Source: Mytilus californianus (taxonomy: Eukaryota; Mollusca; Bivalvia; Mytilida; Mytilidae). Taken from it: a stretch of 64,000 nucleotides of DNA. A program made the position numbers and the translations under genes. This document shows positions 13,226-25,055 of this stretch, piece by piece. The stretch's first letter is position 1, and every line of letters starts with the position of its first letter. The stretch lies in contig NW_026262712.1 in NCBI RefSeq assembly GCF_021869535.1, forward strand, positions 100,258,140 to 100,322,139, given 5' to 3'. The notes beneath the pieces are model-generated. The model had not been told where the DNA came from and ran no database searches. It worked only from the letters and a program-made list of their open reading frames with translations.

Positions 13226-14119
13226 GTTAGCTTACTTACATTGCTACAAATTCCATTCAACTATGAACTATGAACTGCATATATTCAAAAAGATATTTTG
13301 TCACCAAATGCCTTATAAAATAAAACATCATCATATATACGCTAATATACATTTTGCTCCCTCGAAAAAATGACAGTAACATCTTGTTTTACTCGTGTCC
13401 GTTCGACCGTCCATCCATTACTTGGTATATAAGGTTTAGACTAATTTCTTAGGACTACAGTTTTTAGGCTTTACCTTTGTTTTAATTATGTACTTGATGT
13501 TACTGCATATACTAAAGGTGTGCATATCGTCAGGATTATTTTTTAAATGACAGATTGTTGAATATGGCATTTTGATAATGAATAAAGGCACGCAGAGTAC
13601 GGACTCCGGCTTACTCCTCCCAAATGTATAATTTCAAGATGGAACATACGTTTTGCGCAGAGTGTTTTACTTATAAAGAGGGTACATATATATTCTCAGG
13701 TTGTTTTTTTTTATTTTGGTATAATTTTCCACGAATGACAGAATGTTGAACTTTGTCTTTTTAAGAGAAATTTTGCATACAGTTTACAAAGTTTGTCCGA
13801 CTAACTACGCACACAACTCACACGTTTACACCATACAGAGTATACTATATTATTGCCTGTATCAATTCAGGAACATGACAGTTGTTTTCCATTCATTGTT
13901 GTGTTTGAGTTTTTTCTTTTGCCAGTCGATAAGCATGATAAGGGACTTTTCGTTTTGAATTTTCCTTGGAGTACGGCATTTTTTGTTATTTTACTTTTTA
14001 GAATGTGTATTTAATCAGGATCTTTATTTTCTTAATAATTTTCACAACAGTATGTTTAACCTTTTTGACCAGTGCATAAAATGTGTCTTTAAGACACAAC
14101 TGTTTCGAATTGTATTGTA

Positions 14120-14185
14120 TCGTCCTGGACATGCATGAAATATTTGCCACTGAACGTTAAGCAACCATCAATTAATCAGTTTAAA
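14120..14185 (+). repeat. Short dispersed repeat, copy 1
   Basis: 'catgcatgaaatatttgcca' followed by 'ctgaacgttaagcaacc' and an aatc-rich tail. The same text recurs at 18103-18170 in the same orientation. Confidence 0.7.
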
Positions 14186-14364
14186 TTGTACTTCAACATC
14201 ACTGTTTACTGAATCAAATTTTTGGAGCACTTTATTCATGCATGGATGAAGTGGTGGCATCACCATTGCCAAGTATGGTTAAAAAATATAAAACATGATA
14301 TTTTTCATAATGTTAACTAGATATGAAAATTTAGATATTATATTACTGAATAACTGTAGTTTGA

Positions 14365-14500
14365 TTCACGTGAATTTCACGTGTACAAAATTCATGTGAT
14401 TTATACATGAAATTATCACAAGATTCACGTGGAAATCAATTCACGTGAGTTTCACGTCAAGTTAAGCTCGTTTAAGGTGAAATTCATGTGGATTTCACAC
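14365..14500. repeat. Cluster of TTCACGTGAA palindromes
   Basis: At least six variants of ttcacgtgaa/attcacgtg occur in about 135 bp, several inverted relative to each other. The core CACGTG is an E-box, but the clustering looks like a decayed palindrome-unit repeat rather than a promoter; no gene starts nearby. Confidence 0.6.
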
Positions 14501-14654
14501 GATAGCGAAGTATCCCTGTGTAGGACGAAATAAATTAAATCAGTAGAAATTTATATTGAATAACCATGAAATTTACGAAAAACGACAGGCGAAATAAAAG
14601 TAAAAAAAAAACATCTGTCAGATCCCGACACATATTTTTTTATCAAGTATTCAA

Positions 14655-14826
14655 TACACCTTATCACTATTTGTCCGCCATTACTGGACATCACACAAGT
14701 TCCCGTAAAATTTTGACGTCAAAATAGAAAATGTCTGACGCCACAATGGAAAAGTGATTGTTGTATGACGTCAAAAGTTCGAGCGGGACAGATTCTCGGG
14801 TCAAGCGGAAATAGCGATAAGGTGTA
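14655..14826. mobile_element. MITE-like element, about 172 bp
   Basis: Inverted ends 'tacaccttatcactattt' (14655) and 'aaatagcgataaggtgta' (to 14826) match over about 18-22 bp and continue into ccgc/gcgg. Interior has tgacgtcaaa words. No coding content. Confidence 0.65.
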
Positions 14827-15418
14827 TAACGTCACTGTTACTGATACACGTTTTCTGTCAAATTCTAAGCGTATTGATTGATCAACTTTGAAGCAATTTA
14901 TCTAAAAAACAAGGGATGGTAACAATAGTATTTATATACTTGCATGGAATCAGTATGTACAATCCCGGATATTATGTTAGTCTTTAGTCTTTGTCCGTAT
15001 ATCAGAAAATAGCCATACATTGAAAAATCTAAATAGATAATTCGAAAAAATGCATTTTCCCTATATCCATGTAAGTATAACCCCGTTAATTTCGGTACAA
15101 CTCCGTGAATTTTGGTACGGGTTACATTAAAGTCTGTAGGTCTATAATCGACTCTGTGGCTGCTTTAAACGCAAGACCGTATACAATATATACAAATTTA
15201 TTCACAAGTGTACAGCTTGAGAGCTAGGGGAGGACTGCCCAAGCAACAGTTTACAAAACATAAATTAAGTCCAAGATAAGGGTATTAAAACATTATGAAA
15301 GGTTCTCATAAAATATATATTATTGTCTAATCTTATGTAATAATAATCGGATTATTGTCCTCCGGCTAAACTTGGTAAAATAGCGATAATTGCTTCGTTT
15401 GTAGTTCGAGGTCTAGGT

Positions 15419-15508
15419 TAGTCTATGGAAAGGTATATACTATGAAACTTAGAGCGAGGGGCTTGCCCCGAGCTCTTAATTTCATAGTATATACCTTTTC
15501 ATAGACTA
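15419..15508. repeat. 90-bp near-perfect hairpin
   Basis: Two 37-bp arms (tagtctatggaaaggtatat... and ...atataccttttcatagacta) with only about three or four mismatches around a 16-bp loop containing ggggcttgcccc. It could be a tiny foldback MITE. A related half-copy (aaaagtatgtactatgaaaatta) occurs near 18586. Confidence 0.85.
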
Positions 15509-15648
15509 TCCAATTTAGCACATATTTACAACTCGAGTAATCTTTTAATTGGTCAATTGATAGTTTATTTTGGCTGACTACTTGTATCACAGGTGTTTGT
15601 AAAAAGGAGCTCATTAGCGAAGTTTTGTAAATCTACTCACTAGTATTA

Positions 15649-17648
15649 TAGTAGACGTGTTAGGAAAGTCAATACGATTTTGACGCTGATGTTAAATACC
15701 AATACACTACAGGCTATAGTGGGGACCATCTCAAAAAGCACAGATAATCATTCATTATAGTTACCTGTATGGGTTTGTTTGATAATTCTGAGATGATTTT
15801 TAAACAATAAAATAGTAAATTTATTCCGCAATACACGGACGAGGACCAAGCAAAACAACACGAACATTATTCTTGCATTGTGTCATAGTAGGGATCGATT
15901 AAGTTTAAGATCGTTGTTCCCCAATTTCTTACTATTTTGTTGAACGACTACAAGGAAAATCTACAAAGTGATCAAAATAAATGAATAGAAAAAAACACAG
16001 GAATCAAATCACATTCGAATCCGATTTTTTACTCTACATCAATCTTTGTTCAAAACGTTCGTTTATTGGAAATTTATTTAAAAAATAATTGGCATATCGG
16101 GGCCTTTCTTAGCTTTTATATGCGGGAATGGTATTGCTCCGTGTTGGGGGTCTGTCATACGGTGATCTATAGTTGCAAACATTTACGTCATTTGGTCTCT
16201 GGTAGATAGTTGTCTATTTTGGCAATCATACCACATCTCCTTATTTTATATCATTTTCTAGAATAGAGAAATGTGTTACACAGTAGCGTAAAATTCTAAA
16301 AATAAACCAAACTAGAAATTTGTGTACTTGACAATTAAAAAAAAGACTGAAACAAAAGCGTTTTCAATTTGATTGTCTTTATATTTTTATTTGATCTAGA
16401 AAGGTCACTGACAATTTTATATAATGTTAAATGAATTAATTCTTATTCACATAAAAAATTTTGCCCTGACATTTTCCTTCTATCAACTTTTATCAGTTAG
16501 TTTTTAGGAAAAGAGAGGTTATCGAATTAAGTATTAAAAGATTACAACGTTTGGACATTATCAAGCATGTTAAATTTACGTTTCGGTGAAGGGTCGAAAG
16601 TTGTTTTTTTTTTCTTGTTACCACGGCTTCCTCCACCAACAAAACAGAACACCACTATTAAATTGAGATATTGTTGAAAGTGGCGTTAAACTTTCATATG
16701 GAGAAGTTAATGTTAGTATCTTTGGGTCAGGGGGTTATTTTGAAAATGGAATATTCATTTTCACCTCTTTCAAAACAAAATCTGCTAAATTATATGTCGG
16801 GCATTTTTTTTTTTTCGATTTGCTTCATTTTGTTTTGCCACAGATTTACTATACACTCCGCTTTCTAAATTGGACGGTATATAGTGATGGGTGAATTGGT
16901 CCATCCGTCCGTTCTTTCGTCCCTCTGTCCATTCATTGCATTCATACCCAGAAAGTAGTAGACCATACGAATCACATATAGCTCATGGAAAGTGTTTTTC
17001 TTGAACATTAAAACAATGCGCAGCAAGACAACCTTCTTCTGTAGCCCCCTGCTTCTTAAAGTTTTATATAGAAATAGCACTGTATCCACTTGTGTCCACT
17101 TTTTATTTTCTTTTGTATATATAGATATAACGATGAGTTCAGATTAGTACTGATTTGTTTAAGCCACACATATATACGCGTCCCTGTATCCCTGGACACA
17201 AAATGCATGCTAACTATATTTTGCAACGGAAATAGGACATATCTATTGTGGAGAGACAAACTGAGTTATTTAACTATTAAACATATTCTAATCATATCGC
17301 TTAATATATAAATTTGGATTTGTGGCCGTAAAATCCGTCATTCCCATTCTTGACTCTTACATATATTTTTGTTATGTTTTGTTTTGCACTCTTAAATCAA
17401 ACAAATACAAATTAATGTATGAATGGATGAATATCTACGTAAGGCCAATGCACGTCTTAAAATTTGGAGTCGACGTTAACTGTTCACTTCATGTTGTATC
17501 AAACACACCACAAAGGTAAACCAATATAATACGCCGGGATACTTTTCAGTACAATTGCATTTTGAGAAAGTCCACACTTAAATCTTGTATCGGTATTGGT
17601 ATTTAACATCAGCGCAGTATTTAAACCCCTTTCCTAACACGTCTAGTA
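15649..17648. mobile_element. Candidate 2.0-kb element with inverted ends
   Basis: Ends 'tagtagacgtgttaggaaag' and 'ctttcctaacacgtctagta' are inverted copies, and a second matched block (gctgatgttaaataccaata) follows about 18-20 bp inward on each side. The interior contains a copy of the long dispersed repeat at 16095-16250 and no recognisable transposase. Confidence 0.55.
16095..16250 (+). repeat. Fragment of the long dispersed repeat
   Basis: Carries 'tgatctatagttgcaaacat', 'catttggtctctggtagata' and 'ggcaatcataccacatctcc', all shared with 7795-8130, in diverged form. Confidence 0.65.
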
Positions 17649-17649
17649 A

Positions 17650-20014
17650 AATATGTGATTTCAAAAGGCCCTTCACTCCAGAATGAAAAGATGGTAGCTG
17701 CTGGTGTAAGTATGTATATTGATATAAAGTGGTGTTTTACTATACATGTTCTTCTTACATGGTAAGATGACAAAATAAATTGACCAAAAGCAGGCAATAA
17801 TTAAATTGCAGTGGAAGCTTTACATGTTTTGAAAACATTTTTTAATTTCACAGTAAAACTAAAGCTATAATAAATTTGAAACATAGAGATAGTTTGTCCC
17901 CATAGATAAAGTCTAGCAGATAGGCATTAAAAAGCAACTACCAATAGATCAGAGATTATAGGTTTTGTGTTTTGTGTTTTGTGCTTTTTTTTTATTATTA
18001 TTTCAAAGTAATAACTAAAAGATTTATTAGAATATGTTTATATATATATATAGGTGGCACATTATCTTCAGACATATCACAGTTTTTCAATTCATGATAT
18101 CGTCCTGAACATGCATGAAATATTTGCCACTGAACATTAAGCAACCAATAATCAATAAATCAATCAATTCATGACGAAATAGATCACCTTCCTTAAGAAA
18201 GTTTATCACCAAGTTGCTTTAATTTTCCTGCACAAGGTTTCATAGTACACACTTTTCTGTGTACAAAGTAATTGCATGGATGATACATTATCATAATTTT
18301 AAGATATCGTTGTACTCTAATCAAGGTTTAAAGAACCATATGTATTACCCTTTATTTAAATGATAAAATTTGCAATTGTTAAAAACAATTTTTAGATCCA
18401 AAGATTTTAATAGCAGGATATTTAAAGATCAACGTGAAAACTAATTACAAACTATTTAATTTAATTTGGAACACAGCATTTTATTTCAAAATAGCCAGTG
18501 GCAATTTTTGTTTTAAATATCTTGATTATGATACAATGAAATCTTACCCTTGTGGTCATTCATGCGTAGTTACTTAGTACACAGGAAAAGTATGTACTAT
18601 GAAAATTAGAAGGCAAATATAAGCAATTTGATTGGACGAGAAGTTGTAAGTATGTGCTAATATAAGATACATGTATTATCTTTCGCACTTTTGACAGCCA
18701 TCGGATTAAGTTGTAAAATAGTAAATCTATAATCTCTTTGGGTATTTGAAATAAAGAAACATTATATTTAAGAATAAAGAAACATTTTAAAACAAGAAAT
18801 ATTCAATTTAAAACTAAAACGAGAGTTCATAGAAACATCCAATCTTAAACGAGAGTTCATATAAATATTCAATCTAAAACAAGAGTTCATATAAAGCACT
18901 TTTCGAATTATGGTAAAAGTTCCCAATGTCACTTTTCTTCCGGTTATATAAGTTCACGAAGGGTTAAAATTGGCCCTATGATTTTGATGGTTTTTTTTTT
19001 TAATCAGGCCATAATACTACAAATATCCCATAGAAATAGTTATGATATTACTATTAATACAAAATAACTTCATTTTGGCACATCATATCAAATATGACGA
19101 AGTTTTCAATAATTCTTAGCATGTTTTAGCATAATTTCCTTTGGTCGCCATCCAAGATCCAGAAAGTTTTGTGTCTAGGTATTCACTATCATCACTGGAA
19201 ACTCTTGGTTACAGAACATTTTGGATTCTAGGTTGTAGTCAAAGGTACTCTCAAGCTTATAGGTCCGGAAAATTCACAAAATCATCGTATTTTGACAAAA
19301 TATAAAAAATATACTGATTTTGAAGCAAAAAATGCTCTCTTATGAAGAGATTTCTTTTACCAAGGAAATAAATCTTTTGAAAAAGATCCATTTAAGAACC
19401 AAATTCTGGCGACTTTGAAACTTTACGATAAACCTGAAATTCAGGGCCATTTTTGGCCTAAAGTGAACATTGTCCTATGTCCCCAAAATTAACGTTTTCC
19501 TATGAAAATTACAAGAAAACAAAGGGTGACCCCCATTTTTTATTTCATATTCCGATGTAACTCTGATCAAAGTACAAGTGTGCAAAATATTTTAGATATC
19601 GGGAGGTATTCCCTTCGGTATCATATTACTTGTGCCTTAAAATGTATTGTGAACTCCTGTGGGACATTCCATGCATCTATTTTATTACCATTCAATGGTT
19701 TTCTGGTTTATAACATATCTTAACCATTTCAAAAGAAACATTTTATTCTCATAATTCTGTGAACATTCTCCTTATACTTTTCGGTATGAATTTTTAGAGA
19801 CAGGTGTATACGTCATTTAGACAGCAATCCAACGACACGAATAACTACTAGACTCTTAGAGGTCACAGTATATGGTTTTAATTTTATATCATCACATGAA
19901 GGATTCTGGGTTCATGTGATAGTATAATGTGTTTTACCTAAACAAAAAACCTCTTCTTAAAAATTCAAGTGATATAAATTCAAGAAAATAGCTATTCTAA
20001 CCCCACCAAATTCT
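17650..20014. other. Gene-free region
   Basis: No coding signal. It contains a second copy of the short repeat (18103-18170) and three units of about 36-38 bp built on 'aacgagagttcatataaatattcaatct' words at 18800-18900. Confidence 0.55.
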
Positions 20015-20290
20015 GTATGTGCCTGTCCCAAGTCCGGTGCCTGTAATTCAGTGGTTGCCGTTTGTTGCTATGTTACATATTTGTTTTTCATTCATTATTT
20101 TGTACAGAAATTAGGCCGTTAGTTTTCTCGTTTGAATTGTTTTACATTTGCCATTTTGAGGCCTTTTATAGCTGACTATGCGGTACGGGCTTTTCTCATT
20201 TTTGAAGGCCGCACGGTGACCTATAGTTGTTATTTTCTGTGTCATTTGGTCTCTTGTGGAAGCGTTAAGAATGCTTAAAAAGCCAAAAAC
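20015..20290 (+). repeat. Long dispersed repeat copy
   Basis: 'gtgcctgtcccaagtccggt', 'cctgtaattcagtggttgcc' and 'gaaggccgcacggtgaccta' match the family at 7795-8130 closely. Confidence 0.7.
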
Positions 20291-20460
20291 AACCAATGAA
20301 TACTATGTTTTCCAATGTTTTATAAAAAGAATGTACAAAACAAACAATAATTCACAAATCGATCTAGAAATTATGATATTTAGGAATAAAGAGGGGGAAA
20401 TGTAAATTCTACCAACAGGAAAGCGTTTATCGCGTGGTTATGTCGGCGTAAATATAACTA

Positions 20461-22820
20461 GAGGCTATCAAGAGCCTGTGTCGCTCACCTGATTCTACTT
20501 TGAATTTGGAAATCATGTAAAAATAGATTAAAATCATAACAGATTCCCTAATAATGAGTGAGGCCAAATTTGGTTTAATATTGGTCCTGTAATTTAATAA
20601 AAAATCCTGGTGGCCATCTTGAACAGTAAATCGGCAACAAAGTAGCAACACTTCATCAGCACCTCATAAGAAAAATTTATGCCTTGTTTGGTTTCATTCC
20701 ATTCAGTGCACCTCTAGAAGTAGCATTTGTATGTATTTCCCATAGGGTCGTATGTTAGACGAAGTCCCCCGCTGGCGGCCATCGTGGATGAAAGATCAGC
20801 TTCAAAGTAACAACACTTAGTCAGCACCTCATAAGGAACAGTCGTGCCATGTTTGGTTTCATTCCATTCAGTACGTGGTTCTCTAAAAGAAGACATTTGT
20901 ATGTATTGTCCATAGGGTCCTTTGTTAAACATTGTCCCCAGCTGGCGGCCATCTTGGATGATGGATCGGCTTCAAAGTAACAACACTTGTTCAACACTTC
21001 ATAAGGAACATTCATGCCATGTTTGGTTTCATTCCATTTAGTGGTTCTCTAAAAGAAGACATTTGTAAATATTTCCCATAGGGTCCTATGTTAAACTAAG
21101 TCCTCCACTGGCGGACATCTTGGATTATGGATCGGCTTCAAAGTAACAAAACTTGGTCAGCACCTCATAAGAAACATTCATGCCATGTTTGGTTTCATTC
21201 CATTCAGTGGTTCTCTAAAAGAAGGCATTTGTATATATTTCCCATATGGTCCTATGTTAAAATAAGTCCCCCGCTGGCGGCCATCTTGGATGATGGATCG
21301 GCTTCAAAGTAACAACACTTGTTTAGCACTTCATAAGGAACATACATGCCATTTATGGTTTCATTCCATTTAGTGGTTCTCTAAAAGAAGACATTTGTAT
21401 GTATTTCCCATAGGGTCCTATGTTAAACTAAGTCCCCCACTGGCGGCCATCTTCAATGATGGATCGGCTACAAAGTAACAACACTTGGTCAGTACCTCAT
21501 AAGGAACATTCATGCCATGTTTGGTGTCATTCCATTCGGTGGTTCTCTATAACAAGACATTTGTATGTATTTCCCATAGGGTCCTATGTTAAACTAAGTC
21601 CCCCGCTGGTGGCAATCTTGGATGATGGATCGGCTTCAAAGTAACAACACTTTGTCAACACCTCATAAGGAACATTCATGCCATGTTTGGTTTCATTCCA
21701 TTCAGTGGTTCTCTAAAAGGAGACATTTGTATGTATTTCCCATAAGGTCCTATTTTTAACTAAGTCCCCCGCTGGCGGCAATCTTGGATGATGGATCGGC
21801 TACAAAGTAACAACACTTGGTCAGCACCTCGTAAGGATCATTCATGTCATGTTTGGTTTCATTCCATTCAGTGGTTCTCTAAAAGAAGACATTTGTATGT
21901 ATTTCCCATAGGGTCCTATGTTAAAATAAGTCCCCCGCTGGCGGCCATCTTGGATGATGGATCGGCTTCAAAGTAACAACACTTGTTTAGCACCTCATAA
22001 GGAACATACATGCCATTTATGGTTTCATTCCATTTAGTGGTTCTCTAAAAGAAGACATTTGTATGTATTTCCCATAGGGTCCTATGTTAAACTAAGTCCC
22101 CCACTGGCGGCCATCTTCAATGATGGATCGGCTACAAAGTAACAACACTTGGTCAGTACCTCATAAGGAACATTCATGCCATGTTTGGTGTCATTCCATT
22201 CAGTGGTTCTCTAAAAGAAGACATTTGTATGTATTTCCCATAGGGTCTTATGTTAAACTAAGTCCCCCGCTGGCGGCAATCTTGGATGATGGATCGGCTT
22301 CTAAGTAACAACACTTTGTCAACACCTCATAAGGAACATTCATGCCATGTTTGGTTTCATTCCATTCAGTGGTTCTCTAAAAGGAGACATTTGTATGTAT
22401 TTCCAATAAGGTCCTATTTTTAACTAAGTCCCCCGCTGGCGGCAATCTTGGATGATGGATCGGCTACAAAGTAACAACACTTGGTCAGCACCTCGTAAGG
22501 AACATTCATGTCATGTTTGGTTTCATTCCATTCAGTGGTTCTCTAAAAGAAGACATTTGTATGTATTTCCCATAGGGTCCTATTTTAAACTAAGTCCCCC
22601 GCTTGCGGCCATCTTGGATGGTTGATCGGCTTCAAAGTAACAACACTTGGTCAGCACCTCGTAAGGAACATTCATGTCATGTTTGGTTTCATTCCATTAA
22701 ATGGTTCTCTAGAAGAAGTTCAAAATGTAAAAAGTTAACGAAGACGACGGACGACGGACGACGGACGACGGACGCCAAGTGATGAGAAAAGCTCACTTGG
22801 CCCTTTGGGCCAGGTGAGCT
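20461..22820. mobile_element. Tandem-core element with 166-bp array
   Basis: Starts 'agagcctgtgtcgctcacct' and ends in the inverted pair 'agctcacttggccctttggg'/'ccaggtgagct', preceded by five gacggac words. The core has successive 'gatcggcttcaaagtaac' starts at 20963, 21129, 21295, 21461, 21627, 21793, 21959, 22125, 22291, 22457 and 22623, exactly 166 bp apart, with at least one older unit to the left. Open frames of about 62 codons in alternate units are by-products of the repeat. The layout resembles bivalve pearl elements. Confidence 0.85.
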
Positions 22821-23184
22821 AAAAAAGGAGACGAGGGCAGGAGAAGAGGGGAAGATGAGAGGTAAATGAATTCATTCTTTGGTGTTTAATTCATGCAAAG
22901 CAATACGTTTTGTCATAAATAAAATAAAGATTTTTGACGTACAATATAATAGTGTTATGTGCTATAATATTGCCACGTGCTCAACACTCGAAACAATGTG
23001 GGCGTTCGTCAAACAATTCTATAAGTTGGGTGGGAATAATTGACCAACATGGGAGGAGTAAGCAATTCAAATTACTGTTACAGGTTAAGCGATAAACTTC
23101 ATCCATCAATCACTTAGTATACTTATTTCTAATAGTTAGTTGTTTTGTGCATAGACGATCAATTAGAAGTGATTAACAATAAGA

Positions 23185-23352
23185 AATAGCGGTTAACCGA
23201 TAAAAATAGCGGTTAATCGATATATTAATAGCGATTAACCGATAAAATAGCTGTTAACCGATATATAAATAGCGATTAACCGATAAAAAAAGCGGTTAAT
23301 TGATAAAATTAGCGGTTAACCGACATATATATAGCGGTTAATCGATTAAAAT
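23185..23352. repeat. Minisatellite of CGGTTAACCG words
   Basis: About eight units of 18-24 bp, each 'agcggttaaccgata' or a one-base variant followed by an AT spacer. The core cggttaaccg is a perfect palindrome. Confidence 0.85.
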
Positions 23353-24472
23353 AAAAGAACGAAACAAAATAAGATAAAATCAACGAATTAGTACTCCGTA
23401 TTGCCATATTAATTTCTGTTCCATCGTACTACTTGAAAGCAAATTAAAAGTAAGTTATAAACTATTAATAAACAAAACTCACGCTGAGTTGCCCTGTATT
23501 GCCAGCGAATGTGGTTCCAAGAACTTAGATGTATCATACAGACACGTCAGTTAAGAAATATTTGATGAAATAAAATAAAGTGAATCCTCGAAAATAAGAA
23601 TGACATTGTACTTCATAATTGTCAGCTGGGCAGATGATACCATTGGAAATGCGTTAGTTCATGTTTGTTATTATGTGTATACTTACATATACGGCTTTCA
23701 ACCATTTGTTGTCCCTTAGCTTTTGCCTACCAATGGCAATGCATCTTTTTCATGATTGCTTCATACTGTTTGAGTTTTGATCCTTGATGAGCGAATGATT
23801 AGACCACTAAGTGATAAATGTGCAATGGGTGTCGCATTAAAAGCTGAATATAAGTACGCTCATTGAGCATTTAATATCATTGTCGTTCTGTGTATGTTTT
23901 GTTAATGACTCATTGATAGCAAATGTCACATTCATTTATAGTTTCCCAGATGTCAATATTCTAACTCTATCAAATAGATTTCATGAATATAAGGGGTTCT
24001 TCCCACTTGTATCACTTAAATATTTCTTAAATGCATCGGTTTTTCTGTACCCAGAGTACATTGTGTGGTTTGAACACGACCATATTTCTCATTTCCGTTT
24101 GATGACCAACTAAACGTCAACTTAACACAGAAAGATACCCACCCATAACGAATATACCACATCAAACTATAAAACAGAAATTAAGAATACATTGCGCAAC
24201 AGTTTTCATGTTTTAGTCCATGGAAGTTTGTATCCACTAACTTTTTCTATAATAGCGATTATTTTGAGACAACCCCCACTTTGTATTTTCAGTTATTCTA
24301 ATAATATTTGGTTGTCCAAAATATTAAAATATTTGTTTTTAATATGTATAATGACTCTACCTTTAGCATTGTCTATTCGCCAATATGTCAATTATTCAGG
24401 TACATGGTCCTAGTCATCAGTAGTGTATGTTGCACAACAACGGCGACCACGTTATTTTGTTGACGCCAAATT

Positions 24473-25055
24473 AAAAATTGAAAACAACACGTTTAATAAT
24501 TTCATGCGTCCACAGCGCTTTTCTGGATTTACCTTCATCAGGAACGCTCAAAGCCAAACATTTGAAATCCGAGGGATGTATAATTACCGAAACAGTTGAA
24601 GAGCGATATGACAAAAATACCTAAAACAAATAGCAAAATTCATCTAAGGTTAACTTTGCCTGAGGGAGTTGAAACCTTAGTTTCTTTATAATTTCAAAAT
24701 TTATAAACGGGCAATTTTAGAAAAGTTTGTTATAAATCATGTCAGTACCGAAGTACTGACTACTGAGCTGATGATACCCTCGGGGACTGATAGTCCACCA
24801 GCAGAGGTATCGACCCAGTGATGTAAAAATTGAAAACAACACGTTTAATAATTTCATGCGTCCGAAGCGCTTTTCTGGATTTACCTTCATCAGGAACGCT
24901 CAAAGCCAAACATTTGAAATCCGAGGGATGTATAAGTACCGAAACAGTTGTAGAGCTATATGACAAAAATACCTAAAACAAATAGCCAAATCCATCTAAG
25001 GTCAACTTTGCCTGAGGGAGTTGAAACCTTAGTTTCTTTATAATTTCAAAATTTA
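24473..25055. repeat. Two tandem copies of a 352-bp repeat
   Basis: 'aaaaattgaaaacaacacgt' begins at 24473 and again at 24825, and about 230 bp after it is almost the same in both (gcgcttttctggatttacct, gtttctttataatttcaaaa). The spacer of the second copy is missing, so this is one full and one partial unit. Confidence 0.8.

Noticed and set aside
14365-14500. E-box (CACGTG) promoter cluster
   Set aside because: No gene or start site nearby; the words are mutually inverted and look like decayed palindrome repeats.
21127-22308. Four similar 61-62-codon open frames at about 330-bp spacing
   Set aside because: They are by-products of the 166-bp tandem array; they recur only because two units span 332 bp, and the peptide has no known motif.
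24760-24966. 68-codon minus-strand frame (DEGKSRKALRTHEIIK)
   Set aside because: Sits inside the 352-bp tandem repeat; the other copy is in a different context and the frame is not maintained beyond it.
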